Shown in pieces: positions 8,422 to 17,658 of a DNA stretch of 64,000 bases; the stretch's first letter is position 1, and each line of letters starts with the position of its first letter. The notes under the pieces are model-generated. The model ran no database searches. It was not told the origin of the DNA and saw only the letters and a list, made by a program, of their open reading frames with translations. The stretch lies in the NCBI RefSeq assembly GCF_000418325.1, contig NC_021658.1, positions 2,480,001 to 2,544,000 of the forward strand. The letters run 5' to 3'. Source of the stretch: Sorangium cellulosum So0157-2. GTDB lineage: Bacteria > Myxococcota_A > Polyangia > Polyangiales > Polyangiaceae. The translations under genes and the position numbers were made by a program.

Positions 8422-9377
8422 GCGCCCCGGCGCTGCACCCCGACCTCGCCGCCGCGCTCGAGGCCGCGTTCCCCGGGCGACCGGTGACCGACGTGACGCC
8501 GCTGTCCGGCGGGTTCTCCGGCGCCACGCTGCTCGCGTTCGCGGTCGACGGCGCGCCGTACGTCGCGAAGCGCTGCGCGCCCGATCCGACCGATCCGGGG
8601 CGCTTCGCGCGCGAGGCCGCGTGCATGCGCGCCGCCTCCGAGCGCGGCGTCGCCCCGCGCCTGCGCCACGCGGACGCGCGGGCGGGCGTCACGATCATGG
8701 ACCGCATCGCGGGGACGCCGCTCCGCCCGACGCGCGACCCGGCGCTGCTCGGGCGGGTCGCGGCGGCGTTGCGGCGGCTCCACGACGGTCCGCCGTTTCC
8801 GCGCGGCCCGTCGCGCATGGACTTCCTGCGCTCCCTCGACGCGCAGTGCGCCGCGCTCGCGGGCGCGGGCGCGGGCCTCCCGGCGGAGCTCGTCCGCACC
8901 GCCGACGCGCTCGAGCGGGTGAGCGGGCCCCACGCGCACGCGGCCCCGTGTCACCGCGACGTCAACCCGAACAACGTGCTCGTCGCGGCCGACCGCGTGT
9001 ACCTCGTCGACTGGACCACCGCGGGCGCCGGCGATCCGTTCGTCGATGTCGCGCAGCTCGGCGTGTTCGCCTATCCGCGGCCCGAGCAGCGCGAGGCCTT
9101 GCTCGAGGCGTACCTCGGGAGGCCCGCGAGCGACGACGACCGCGCGCGGGCGCGCGTGGCGCGCGCGATCGCCCTCGCCTACTACGCGGCGGGGTTCTTC
9201 GTCGCGGCAGCGCGCTTCGGCGGGCCGCCGCCCGCGGGCGAGGAGCCCCGCCCGCTCGCGGAGGTCCTCGCCGCGTTCGGCGCCGCGCCGGAGCGCACCC
9301 ACCCGGGCACGGTCGCCGCCGCCCTCCTGCGCGAGATGCGCCGGGAAGCGCAGGACGTCTCGCGCGGCCGGCCGTGA
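8418..9377 (+). CDS. aminoglycoside phosphotransferase/choline kinase-like protein
   Basis: A 319-residue protein kinase-fold enzyme of the APH family. The nucleotide-binding loop region (LSGGFSGATLLAF), the lysine of VAKRCA, the catalytic loop CHRDVNPNN (HxDxxxxN, about residues 179-187) and the metal-binding Asp in VDWTTAG are all present. It phosphorylates a small hydroxylated substrate with ATP in the cytoplasm; members range from choline/thiamine kinases to antibiotic-inactivating enzymes, and the sequence does not decide between them. It is coupled to the preceding gene by an ATGA overlap. Confidence 0.8.
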   Translation: MSAPALHPDLAAALEAAFPGRPVTDVTPLSGGFSGATLLAFAVDGAPYVAKRCAPDPTDPGRFAREAACMRAASERGVAPRLRHADARAGVTIMDRIAGTPLRPTRDPALLGRVAAALRRLHDGPPFPRGPSRMDFLRSLDAQCAALAGAGAGLPAELVRTADALERVSGPHAHAAPCHRDVNPNNVLVAADRVYLVDWTTAGAGDPFVDVAQLGVFAYPRPEQREALLEAYLGRPASDDDRARARVARAIALAYYAAGFFVAAARFGGPPPAGEEPRPLAEVLAAFGAAPERTHPGTVAAALLREMRREAQDVSRGRP

Positions 9378-9738
9378 CGTCCCGCTGAAGGCGCGGGCGC
9401 GGCCGCCCGACGGCGATCGCGCTCGCCTCGACGCTGCGCCGAGCTGGAGCGGCGGCGCGTCGGCGCCAGCGCGACACGACCCGGCAGCCGTGCGGCAGGA
9501 CAGGAAGGCTCGACGAGGAGATCGGGAGTCGCGCCACCCCGAGCGAGCGCGCAGGACGCATTGCGAATGAGCGTCTCGGTTTCTCCCTCTTCGGGCCGTT
9601 GCTCGCTGCCGTGGGTCGGTTGGCCGCGATCCGCTCGGCCGACCGCGAAGCGATCGACTCTCGTCCATGGTCGAGCCCGCCGTTCGTCTGGATCCGCCGT
9701 GCTTGACGGCATAAACGGCGGGTCTGCATAATCGCGCC
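9378..9738 (+). promoter_or_regulatory. 360-base intergenic region with promoter of the DUF1428-PhnB gene
   Basis: No gene seen. TTGACG at 9703-9708 and CATAAT at 9727-9732 (spacer 18) form a convincing promoter whose -10 box ends 6 bases before the ATG at 9739, again implying a leaderless or nearly leaderless mRNA. Confidence 0.5.
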
Positions 9739-10593
9739 ATGAGCTACATCGACGGCTTCGTGACTCCGGTGCCCACGGGCAAGAAGGACGCTTATCGCAA
9801 GGTCTGCGCGGAAGCCGCGCAGGTCTTCCGGGAATATGGTGCGACGCGCATCGTCGAGTGCTGGGGCGACGACGTCCCCGATGGCAAGATCACCGACTTC
9901 AAGGGCGCGGTGAAGGCCGAGGCGGGCGAGACCATCGTGTTCTCCTGGATCGTGTGGCCCTCGAAGGAGGTGCGCGACCAGGCGAGCGCGAAGATGAGGG
10001 ACGACCCGCGCATGCAGATGACGGAGGCGCCGCCGTTCGACGCCAAGCGCATGATCTGGGGCGGGTTCGCGGTCCTCTTCGACTCGGGCGGCGAGGAGCG
10101 CAAAGCGGGCACCCGGGTCCAGAAGATCACGCCGCACCTCTGGTACGCGAAGGAGGCGGAGGAGGCGGCCCGGTTCTACGCGTCGATCTTCCCCGACTCC
10201 CGGGTGGACCGCGTGACCGCGCTGCCGAGCGACACGCCGGGCGGCCCCGCCGGCTCGGTCAAGGTCGTCGAGTTCACGCTGTGCGGTCAGCCCTTCATGT
10301 CCATCAGCGCCGGCCCGCTCGACCCGTTCAACCACTCCATCTCGTTCGTGGTGAGCTGTGACGACCAGGCCGAGGTGGATCGCTATTGGAGCGCGCTGCT
10401 CGAGGGCGGCTCCGCCGAGCAGTGCGGCTGGCTCAAGGACAAGTTCGGCGTGTGCTGGCAGATCGTGCCGACCGTCCTCGGCGACCTCATGGCCGACCCG
10501 GATCCCCAGAAGGCGCGCCGCGTCTCCGAGGCGATGCTCAAGATGGTGAAGCTGGACATCGCCGGCCTCAAGGCCGCACACGAAGCGCGCTGA
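9739..10593 (+). CDS. DUF1428-VOC (PhnB-like) fusion protein
   Basis: A 284-residue two-domain protein. Residues 1-115 match DUF1428 (begins YIDGFVTPVPTGKKDAYRK, with WPSKEVRDQASAKMRDDPRM and MIWGGFAVL). Residues 125-275 match the PhnB/3-demethylubiquinone-methyltransferase-like VOC fold (ITPHLWYAKEAEEAARFYASIF, VVEFTLCGQPFMSISAGP, and the typical closing WLKDKFGVCWQIVP...MLKMVKLDI). Both families are normally separate small proteins of unknown biochemical role; genes for them are often neighbours, so the fusion suggests a shared function. No signal peptide; no operon. Confidence 0.85.
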   Translation: MSYIDGFVTPVPTGKKDAYRKVCAEAAQVFREYGATRIVECWGDDVPDGKITDFKGAVKAEAGETIVFSWIVWPSKEVRDQASAKMRDDPRMQMTEAPPFDAKRMIWGGFAVLFDSGGEERKAGTRVQKITPHLWYAKEAEEAARFYASIFPDSRVDRVTALPSDTPGGPAGSVKVVEFTLCGQPFMSISAGPLDPFNHSISFVVSCDDQAEVDRYWSALLEGGSAEQCGWLKDKFGVCWQIVPTVLGDLMADPDPQKARRVSEAMLKMVKLDIAGLKAAHEAR

Positions 10594-10800
10594 GCGCCGG
10601 CGCGGCGCCTGCCGCCAGCAGCTCGATCCGACCCCGAGGTGCGCAGCTGCCCGAGCCTGCGTATTGGCGATCCCTCCCGCTCCGGGCACGTCCCGGCGAG
10701 GGGGCGCACCTCCGTCGTCGGCAGCACACGTGCGGCGCCGCTTCGGTCGCCACCGGTCCTCCTTCTTTGGTATAAGTCCAGGACAGAATCGGGGGCCCGG

Positions 10801-11697
10801 ATGACCTGTGACGTGGATTACAACGATGTCGTTGCCGAGAACGAGCGCCTGAGGCAGCGCATCCGGGAGCTGGAGCGTGCCGAGGAGGAGCGGGCTCGCC
10901 TCCAGGAGGCGCTGCGCCGGAGCGAGGAGCATGTGCGCCTCTTCGTCACCTACACACCGGCAGCGTTCGCCATGTTCGATCGCGACATGCGCTACGTCAT
11001 GGCCAGTCACCGCTACCGGACGGACCTCGGCTTGGGCGACCAGGAGCTCGTCGGCCGGAGCCATTATGAGCTCTTCCCCGACGTCCCCGAGCACTGGAAG
11101 GCGATCCACCAGCGCTGTCTCGCGGGGGCCTCGGAAGGGAATGATGAGGAGCCCTTCCCGCGGAGCGACGGGCGCGTCGAATGGGGGATGTGGAAGATCT
11201 TCCCGTGGTACGCGCCGAACGGCGAGATCGGCGGGATCATGCTGTTCACGGAGGTGATCACCAAGCGAAAGCAGCTGGAGGACCAGCTCCGGATGCAGGC
11301 GAAGACGCTCCTGGAGCTGTCGGCGCCCATCGTGCCCATCAGCCAGGGCGTCCTCGTGCTGCCGCTCGTGGGCGCGCTGGACACGGCGCGGGCGGAGCAG
11401 ATGATGGAGAACCTGCTGAGCAAGGTCGTCGAGCGGCAGGCGCGGGTGGCGATCATCGACGTCACGGGCGTGCCGCACATCGACACGGCCTCGGCGAACG
11501 CCCTCCTGCAGGTCGCGCGGGCGGTCCGGCTGCTCGGGGCGCAGGTCGTCCTGACGGGCATCCGACCCGAGGTGTCCCAGGCGATCGTCGGCCTCGACAT
11601 CGACCTTTCCTGCATCGTGACCCGCCGCGACCTGCAGAGCGGCATCGCGTTCGCGACCGCGACGAACCTGCCGGCCGCGCCGCCGTCCCCGCGATGA
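10801..11697 (+). CDS. PAS-STAS domain protein, RsbR-like
   Basis: A 298-residue cytoplasmic signalling protein. It has an N-terminal coiled coil (about residues 10-45), a PAS domain (about 45-160; LFVTYTPAAFAMFDRDMRYVMASHRY, ending in the typical FTEVITKRKQLEDQL), a linker helix, and a STAS domain (175-280) with the phosphorylatable-residue region DVTGVPHIDTASANALL. This is the architecture of RsbR/stressosome-type co-antagonists, in which an N-terminal sensor modulates STAS phosphorylation by an RsbT kinase. No rsbS or rsbT gene is adjacent, so partners must be elsewhere. I chose the ATG at 10801 because the 54 codons upstream do not resemble the family. Confidence 0.85.
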   Translation: MTCDVDYNDVVAENERLRQRIRELERAEEERARLQEALRRSEEHVRLFVTYTPAAFAMFDRDMRYVMASHRYRTDLGLGDQELVGRSHYELFPDVPEHWKAIHQRCLAGASEGNDEEPFPRSDGRVEWGMWKIFPWYAPNGEIGGIMLFTEVITKRKQLEDQLRMQAKTLLELSAPIVPISQGVLVLPLVGALDTARAEQMMENLLSKVVERQARVAIIDVTGVPHIDTASANALLQVARAVRLLGAQVVLTGIRPEVSQAIVGLDIDLSCIVTRRDLQSGIAFATATNLPAAPPSPR

Positions 11698-11716
11698 CGC
11701 ACCCCGCTCGGGGACT

Positions 11717-11763
11717 GCTGCTGGAGCAGCACCCCCGCAGCACACGCCTGCTGCTCCAGCAGC
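11717..11763 (+). terminator. hairpin, likely terminator of the PAS-STAS gene
   Basis: A 15-bp perfect stem (11717-11731 with 11749-11763) and 17-base loop, 20 bases after the stop codon. There is no U-tract, so termination may not be intrinsic. Confidence 0.45.
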
Positions 11764-11772
11764 AAGGGGGCG

Positions 11773-11786
11773 TCCGGTATAACGGA
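11773..11786. promoter_or_regulatory. near-palindrome TCCGGTATAACGGA
   Basis: Differs at one position from the perfect dyad at 6517-6530. It lies directly after the hairpin and far (700 bases) from the next recognised gene, so its target is unclear. Confidence 0.3.
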
Positions 11787-12485
11787 TCATTGTCTTTCGA
11801 AGCGGACATAAGCCTGGTACGCCGCGTGCAGAACGGAAGCGACAGCGGAGCAACGCTCGTCGATCTGCTCTTCTGACCGGGTGCGCCGCGTGCGCTGCGA
11901 CCCGCTGATCTTCCTTCGCCATCGGGAGGCGTCGGGCTCTTCAGCCCCTCTCTGTTTTCCCCCGGGACGGCGCTCAGGAGAGGGCGGTCGCGCTCGCGAC
12001 GCGGAGCGCTTCGCTCGGCTTCCGCCCGCCCTGCCCTGCTGGGGCCAGCGAAGGCATTGGTCCGCCCGATGCAATGCGTCAGGGCGAGCGTTCACGTGAA
12101 GACAGCCATGAAAGACCCCGTGATCGCGCTCGATGCGATCCCATCGATCCTCGCCGGCATGATCGTGACGAACGCCCGTCCAGGCGGGCGGACCGTCGTG
12201 CGGCGCCGCGCCGCGACGAGCGCCGCCATCGGCGCGCCGGCGCGGGCGCGCTCCTCCCTCCGGCGCTCGCCGCAGGTAGCGCCCCGCCGGGTCGGCGCTG
12301 ACGTCGAGCGATGGACGGCCACGCGCTGTCCGAGCGCCGCGCTCGCGGCGCTCTAGCTCGAAGGCCTCTCACGTTCTCAGCACAGGAGCGGTCGCCCCTC
12401 GGCGCGCCGCCTCATGCGCCTTGATCGCGGCTGCCCCGCGCCGGAAGCGAGCGCGCGGCACGGCCGCACCCTGGAGACATCGTCA
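11787..12485. other. intergenic, no convincing gene
   Basis: About 700 bases. A short plus frame from an ATG at 12108 begins MKDPVIALDAIPSILAGMIV and then turns Arg/Ala-rich. It has no recognisable domain and I do not call it. The promoter of the following operon must lie here; I could not find a good -24/-12 (sigma-54) element. Confidence 0.4.
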
Positions 12486-14015
12486 ATGAGCATCTCATCC
12501 TCTCATCTCTCGCTGAAAGACGGCAAGAAGACCTCCCGGTCGCGGGCGGTGCGAGACAAGCTCGACTACCCGGTCATCGACACCGATCTGCACACGATCG
12601 AGTTCGCCCCGATCCTCGAGGAGTACATCGCGAAGTACGGCGGCGCGAAGTACGTCGACGAGTTCCGCCAGGCGATCAACCGGGGCTTCGGCTACCTGAG
12701 CAACGAGTGGTACGAGCTCACGCCCGAGCAGCGCGCCGCGCAGCGCTCGGTCCGCCCGCCGTGGTGGGCCCTGCCGACGAAGAACACGCTCGACCTCGCC
12801 ACGGTGTCGCTGCCCAGGCTCCTGCACGAGCGGCTCGGCGAGTCGGGCACGGACTACGCGGTCCTGTTCCCGAACGTCTCCACGTTCGCCACCCACGTCG
12901 GCAAGGAGGATCTGCGCCGGGTGCTCATCCGCGCGGTGAACGCGTATCACGCCGACGTGTACCGGCCGTACGCCGACCGCCTCACGCCGGTCGCCGCGAT
13001 CCCGCTGCACACGCCGGAGGAGGGGGTCGAGGAGCTCGAGTTCGCGGTGCGCGAGCTCGGCCTCAAGGTCGCGCTCATCCCGGGCAACCTCCGCCGGCCG
13101 ATCCGGGCGGTGGCCGAGAAGTACCCGTCCCGCCACCATCCCGACGTCGCGCGGCACGCGAACTGGCTCGACACGTTCGGCGTGGACAGCGAACACAACT
13201 ACGACCCGTTCTGGGCCAAGGCGGTCGAGCTCAAGATCGTGCTGACCACCCACTCTGCCGGCATGGGGTGGACCAGCCGCAGCTCGTTCTCGAGCTACAT
13301 GTACAACCACATCGGCCACTTCGCCTCCGCCTCCGAGGCGCTCGCGAAGTCGCTGTTCTTCAGCGGCGTGACGCGGCGGTTCCCCGATCTCCGCGTCGGG
13401 TTCCTCGAGGGCGGGGCGGCGTGGGGCGCGACGCTCTTCGCCGATCTCGTCGGTCACTGGGAGAAGCGCAACGGCCGGGCCGTCCAGAACTACAACCCTG
13501 ACCTGATCGACGCGAAGCTGCTCTACGCGCTGTACCAGCAGTACGGCGGGCAGGAGGTCGAGGCGCGGCTCGGCGACATCAACGCCGTCCTCGGGGGGGC
13601 GCTCGGCGTGTCGAACAACTCGCGCCGCCAGCCGCAAGACCCGGCCGCGCTCGACGACTTCGGGGCGGCGGGCATCGAGCGGATCGAGGACATCCGCGAT
13701 CGGTACGTGCCGAACTTCTACTTCGGCTCGGAGGCGGACGACCCGACGATCGCGTACGCGTTCAACACGAAGGTCAACCCGCTCGGCGTGCAGCTCAACG
13801 CCTTCTGGGCGTCGGACAGCGGGCACTGGGACGTGCCGGATCTGACCGAGGTCCTCGCCGACACCTGGAGCCTCGTCGAGCGCGGGGCGCTCACGGAGGC
13901 GAACTTCCGCGATCTCGTGTTCACCCACCCTTACAACTTCTTCGCCGGCAAGAACCCCGGCTTCTTCGCGGGGACCGCGGTCGAGCAGAAGCTGCCGAAG
14001 AGCAAGGCGGCCTGA
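12486..14015 (+). CDS. amidohydrolase-2 family metal-dependent hydrolase
   Basis: A 509-residue TIM-barrel hydrolase/decarboxylase of the amidohydrolase-related (PF04909) group. It contains the first-strand metal motif as DTDLHT, a conserved HSAGMGW segment, ANWLDTFG, and a C-terminal HPYNFFAGKNPGFF. The first motif is DxH with the second His replaced, as in several members. No signal peptide. It is the first gene of a run ending at 19217 that encodes a porin and a sulfonate/taurine-type ABC importer, so it probably acts on the imported compound or a breakdown product (inference). The start at 12486 follows GGAGACATCGTCA. Confidence 0.8.
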   Translation: MSISSSHLSLKDGKKTSRSRAVRDKLDYPVIDTDLHTIEFAPILEEYIAKYGGAKYVDEFRQAINRGFGYLSNEWYELTPEQRAAQRSVRPPWWALPTKNTLDLATVSLPRLLHERLGESGTDYAVLFPNVSTFATHVGKEDLRRVLIRAVNAYHADVYRPYADRLTPVAAIPLHTPEEGVEELEFAVRELGLKVALIPGNLRRPIRAVAEKYPSRHHPDVARHANWLDTFGVDSEHNYDPFWAKAVELKIVLTTHSAGMGWTSRSSFSSYMYNHIGHFASASEALAKSLFFSGVTRRFPDLRVGFLEGGAAWGATLFADLVGHWEKRNGRAVQNYNPDLIDAKLLYALYQQYGGQEVEARLGDINAVLGGALGVSNNSRRQPQDPAALDDFGAAGIERIEDIRDRYVPNFYFGSEADDPTIAYAFNTKVNPLGVQLNAFWASDSGHWDVPDLTEVLADTWSLVERGALTEANFRDLVFTHPYNFFAGKNPGFFAGTAVEQKLPKSKAA

Positions 14016-14023
14016 CGGAGATG

Positions 14024-14060
14024 CGCCGCGCGGGGCTGACGGAAGCAGCCCCGCGCGGCG
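14024..14060 (+). terminator. strong hairpin between amidohydrolase and porin genes
   Basis: A perfect 15-bp GC stem (14024-14038 with 14046-14060) with a 7-base loop, starting 8 bases after the amidohydrolase stop. No U-run follows. It may attenuate read-through into the porin/ABC genes or stabilise the upstream message. Confidence 0.5.
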
Positions 14061-14097
14061 GTGATGGCGAATCTAACGAACCTCTTTGGATCCATTC

Positions 14098-15605
14098 ATG
14101 CGTCTGCTTGACCGTTTAAGAACATCTGTCTCCACGATCCTCGCGACGGCCATCGCCCTTTGCGCGACCCAGGCGAGCGCCCAGAACCCGCCCGGCAGAG
14201 CCCAGGGGGAGCGACCCGCGCCAGCGCCTGCGGGCGCGGCCCCGGCGCCTGCGGGCGCGGCCCCGGCCGGTGCCGGCGCCTGCCGGCGCCTGCGGGCGCG
14301 GCCCCGGCGCCTGCGGGCGTGCCACCCCCGGTCGCGGCGCCCGCGGGGGACGCGGCCGCGGAGGAGGCCTTCGTCGAGCCCGATCCCAACGCCGTCACGC
14401 GGGACGACCTGCAAGGGCTCGTCACCGACCTCGAGAACTTCAAGTTCCAGTGGCAGCGCGAGCGCGATCTCCACACCGCCATCTCCACGCGCTCCCTCAC
14501 CATCGGCGGCGTCGTCCAGACGCGCATCGGGTGGTCGGAGCAGCCGGTGAACTCGGCGACCTCGAACGATCGCAAGGTGACGTTCGACACGGGCGCCGCG
14601 CTCCTCTCGTTCAACGGCATCCTCTACAAGGACTACGAGGAAGGGCGCAACCTCACCTACTCCCTCCGCTTCGGCGCCTCGCCCCAGCAGGCGAGCAACA
14701 ACAGCTTCCTCAACCTGCTGGACGCCCAGCTGTCGTACTCCGTGCTCTCCACCCTCGCCCCCGAGGACTGGGTCTTGCAAATCAACCTCGGACAGCAGCT
14801 CTTGCCGTTCGGGCTGGAGGTGCCGGCGAGCGAGGAGCTCAAGCCGGTCATCACCAACGCGCAGTTCACGACGCGGCTCGGGCTGAACCGGCGCGAGCTC
14901 GGCCTCATCGTCCGCGGCGACATCCTGCCGCAGGTGGACTACGGCTACAACTACCGGGCGCCCATCCTCGCCTACGCCGTGGGCCTCGTCAACGGGAGCG
15001 GCCCGAACACGCCCGACGACAACAGCGAGAAGGACATCATCGGCCGCCTCGCGTTCACCGTGCCGTCCGACTACAACTCCCTTCTCCGGCAGATCACGCT
15101 GGGCGGCAGCGTGTACATCGGCTGGCAGAACACGTTCCTCAAGGACGAGAAGAAGACGCTGTCCGGGAAGGGCGCGAAGCGCCGGTACGGCGGCGATATC
15201 TACTACAACCACTACCCGATCGGCGTCACCTACGAGTTCATCTACGGCCAGGACGACGTCACGCTCGGGACGACGCTGGAGGACCCCCAGAAGACGAGGC
15301 TCTCGAGCCTGTCGCACGTGGCGACGTTCTTCTACAACTGGGGTGAGCAGTTCCTGAGGGGTTACCGGAACCAGGGTCGATACGACGACTGGTGGCCGAA
15401 GACCTACCAGCCGTTCATCCGCGTCGACCTCTTCGATCCGAGCACCGAGGTGCTCGAGAACCGGGTCGACGTCTACACGCTCGGCTTCAACGTCTTCTTC
15501 GCGGAGACGACGAAGTTCCAGCTCAACTTCAACCGACGGGACGACCGCACGAACAAAGAAGGGGCGCAGCACGAGCTGCTCGCCCAGCTGCAAGGCGGCT
15601 TCTGA
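14098..15605 (+). CDS. outer-membrane porin-like protein, reading frame broken in a Pro/Ala linker
   Basis: Two frames together make one gene. From the ATG at 14098 a clear Sec signal peptide is read (RTSVSTILATAIALCATQASAQ), followed by Pro/Ala repeats (PAPAGAAPAPAG). From about 14283 the matching frame is the other one, which has the linker, a short coiled coil (DLQGLVTDLENFKFQWQRER) and a beta-barrel of about 380 residues ending in a typical C-terminal Phe (LQGGF). The switch needs removal of the two bases 14281-14282, or gain of one, inside a GC-rich 21-base repeat tract. Otherwise translation from 14160 in the barrel frame would give a protein with no signal peptide. It is probably the outer-membrane entry route for the substrate of the downstream ABC importer. 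A sequencing error is quite possible. Confidence 0.7.
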
Positions 15606-15646
15606 CGCGTCCCGCGGCGCGCAGCATCGGATTCGGAGAGGAAGAC

Positions 15647-16729
15647 ATGAGACGAGCTCTTATCATTCTAAAGATCTTCATCGCGGCGCTCTTGACCTTC
15701 TCGACGCACACGGCTCGGGCGGACGCGCCGCGCGTCATCCGCGTCGCGTTCGCCGGCGTGGGCATCGGCAACCGCCCCTTCGTGGGCGGCAGCAGCCTCA
15801 GCGTGGTGCACGCGCGCGGGCTCCTCGAGGAGGAGTTCAAGAGGGACAACATCAAGATCGAGTGGTCCTTCTTCAAGGGCGCGGGCCCCGCCGTCAACGA
15901 GGCGTACGCGAACAACCTCCTCGATTTCGCGCTCCAGGGAGACCTGCCGTCGAGCATCGGCAGGGCAGGGGGGCTCAAGACGAAGCTGCTCGCGGGCGTG
16001 TCGACGCGCCAGCACACGTACCTGGCCGTCCCCTCGGACTCGTCGATCTCGTCGCTCGCCGACCTCAAGGGGAAGAAGGTCGCCCTCTTCAAGGGCACGA
16101 ACCTCCAGCTGGCCGTCAACAAGATCCTCGCGGGGAGCGGGCTGTCGGAGCGCGACCTCCGGATCCTCAACATGGATAACGCGACCGCCAAGGCGGCCGT
16201 GGCCACGAGGGACATCGACGCCGCCTTCGGCGGGTACGACCTCCTCACGCTCCAGGACCAGGGGATCGCGAAGATCGTCTACACGACGAAGAACGACTCG
16301 CCGGCCTACCTGCGGCACGCTCACCTGATCGTCACCGAGGAGTTCGCGAACAAGTACCCGGACGTGACCAAGCGCGTCGTGAAGGTGGTCGTGCAGGCCG
16401 CCCACTGGATCGCGCAGAACGAGGCCAACCCGGCGCCGATCTTCCAGCTCTGGTCCAAGTCGGGGACGCCCTACGCGAACTTCAAGGCGGACCAGACGGG
16501 CGACGCGCTCAAGGTGCGCGCGAGCCCGCTGTTCGATGAGTACCTGATCTCCCGCTACAAGGCGGCCGTCGCCGACGCGAAGCGGTTCGGCCTCATCAGG
16601 AACACGTTCGACGTCGATTCGTGGATCGACCTGCGGTTCCTGAACGCGGCGCTCAAGGAGCTGAACCTCGAGGGCTACTGGCCCGAGTTCGACGCGAACG
16701 GGAAGGCCAAGCACCCCGGAAGGCCATGA
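15647..16729 (+). CDS. SsuA/TauA/NitT-type ABC substrate-binding protein
   Basis: A 360-residue periplasmic binding protein with a signal peptide (residues 1-26, ending ...HTARADA). It shows family patterns such as SLSVVHARGLLEEEFKRDNIKIEW, the dipeptide-rich substrate segment GAGPAVNEAYANNLLDFALQGDLPSSIGRAGGLKTKLLAG, and LADLKGKKVALFKGTNLQLAVNKIL. The group binds aliphatic sulfonates, taurine, nitrate or aromatic sulfonates; the genes around it point to an organosulfur compound. GAGAGGAAGAC precedes the ATG. It is followed by two permeases and an ATPase in one operon. Confidence 0.88.
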   Translation: MRRALIILKIFIAALLTFSTHTARADAPRVIRVAFAGVGIGNRPFVGGSSLSVVHARGLLEEEFKRDNIKIEWSFFKGAGPAVNEAYANNLLDFALQGDLPSSIGRAGGLKTKLLAGVSTRQHTYLAVPSDSSISSLADLKGKKVALFKGTNLQLAVNKILAGSGLSERDLRILNMDNATAKAAVATRDIDAAFGGYDLLTLQDQGIAKIVYTTKNDSPAYLRHAHLIVTEEFANKYPDVTKRVVKVVVQAAHWIAQNEANPAPIFQLWSKSGTPYANFKADQTGDALKVRASPLFDEYLISRYKAAVADAKRFGLIRNTFDVDSWIDLRFLNAALKELNLEGYWPEFDANGKAKHPGRP

Positions 16730-16778
16730 GAGGAGCGCGCGCGGCACGGCGCACGGCCACGATCGAAAGGCAACCAAG

Positions 16779-17639
16779 ATGACGCAGCAGGGAATCCAAG
16801 AAAGCCAGACCCAGGCCGCCTACAAGCTCGCGGCGCCCGAGGTGGCGCTGCCCGCGGGCGGCGCCGCGCGGCTCCTGTCGCGGCGGGTGGGCAACGTCGC
16901 CGTCGGGCTCATCTTCCCGGCGGCGCTCCTCCTCGCGTGGAGCTTCGCCTCGCAGCGCGAGCTGATCCCGCCGCAGATCCTGCCGGCGCCGGGGCTCGTC
17001 CTCCAGACGCTGACCGAGCTCGCGAGCTCGGGAGATCTGCACACGAACATCGCCATCAGCCTCGGGCGCGTCTTCGGCGGCTTCGCCGTCGGCGGCGCGG
17101 CCGGCCTGCTGCTCGGCGTCGCCATGGGGCTCTCGCGGCGGATCGAGGACTACGTGCACCCGCTCTTCAAGGCGCTCGCGCAGGTCCCCGTGCTCGCGTG
17201 GCTGCCGCTGTTCATGATGGTGGTCGGCATCGGCGCGTCGCTGAAGCTGATCCTCATCGCGCAGGCGAGCCTCATCCCTGTCGCGCTCAACACGCTCCAG
17301 GGCATCAGGAACGTCCCTCGATCCTACATCGAGGTCGCCCGGGTCTTCCGGTTCAGCAACGTCCAGCTGCTCCGGAAGGTCGTGCTCCCCTCCGCGGTCC
17401 CGTCGATCGCGGTCGGCATCCGGTACGGCCTCACGCAAGCGTGGCTGTCGCTCGTGACGGTCGAGCTCCTGGCCTCCTCCGAGGGCGTCGGGTTCTTGAT
17501 CGTCTGGGGCCGCCAGCTCTTCCAGCTCGACGTGGTGCTCGCGGCGATCCTCGTCGTGGGCGTCCTCGGGCTCGTCCTCGACAAGGGGCTCGAGAAGATC
17601 GAGGCCCGCCTCCTCCGCTGGCGGCGCGCCGCCCTGTGA
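16779..17639 (+). CDS. ABC transporter permease, SsuC/TauC type
   Basis: A 286-residue BPD-transporter inner-membrane component with about six hydrophobic helices (about residues 45-65, 95-120, 130-150, 160-185, 225-245 and 255-275). It carries the EAA-loop sequence (YIEVARVFRFSNVQLLRKVVLPSAVPSIAVGIRYGLTQAW region) that contacts the ATPase. The N-terminal 40 residues are a hydrophilic extension. It is paired with the homologous permease at 17659, implying a heterodimeric channel; single-permease systems are more usual in the Ssu/Tau family. Confidence 0.88.
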   Translation: MTQQGIQESQTQAAYKLAAPEVALPAGGAARLLSRRVGNVAVGLIFPAALLLAWSFASQRELIPPQILPAPGLVLQTLTELASSGDLHTNIAISLGRVFGGFAVGGAAGLLLGVAMGLSRRIEDYVHPLFKALAQVPVLAWLPLFMMVVGIGASLKLILIAQASLIPVALNTLQGIRNVPRSYIEVARVFRFSNVQLLRKVVLPSAVPSIAVGIRYGLTQAWLSLVTVELLASSEGVGFLIVWGRQLFQLDVVLAAILVVGVLGLVLDKGLEKIEARLLRWRRAAL

Positions 17640-17658
17640 CACCCGCGAGGTCCGAACG

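Noticed and set aside
8962..11922. 986-residue minus-strand open frame
   Set aside because: Antisense across three well-supported genes; typical of very GC-rich DNA.
12057..12356. Plus-strand frame starting MKDPVIALDAIPS at 12108
   Set aside because: Short, turns Arg/Ala-rich, no domain and no clear ribosome-binding site.
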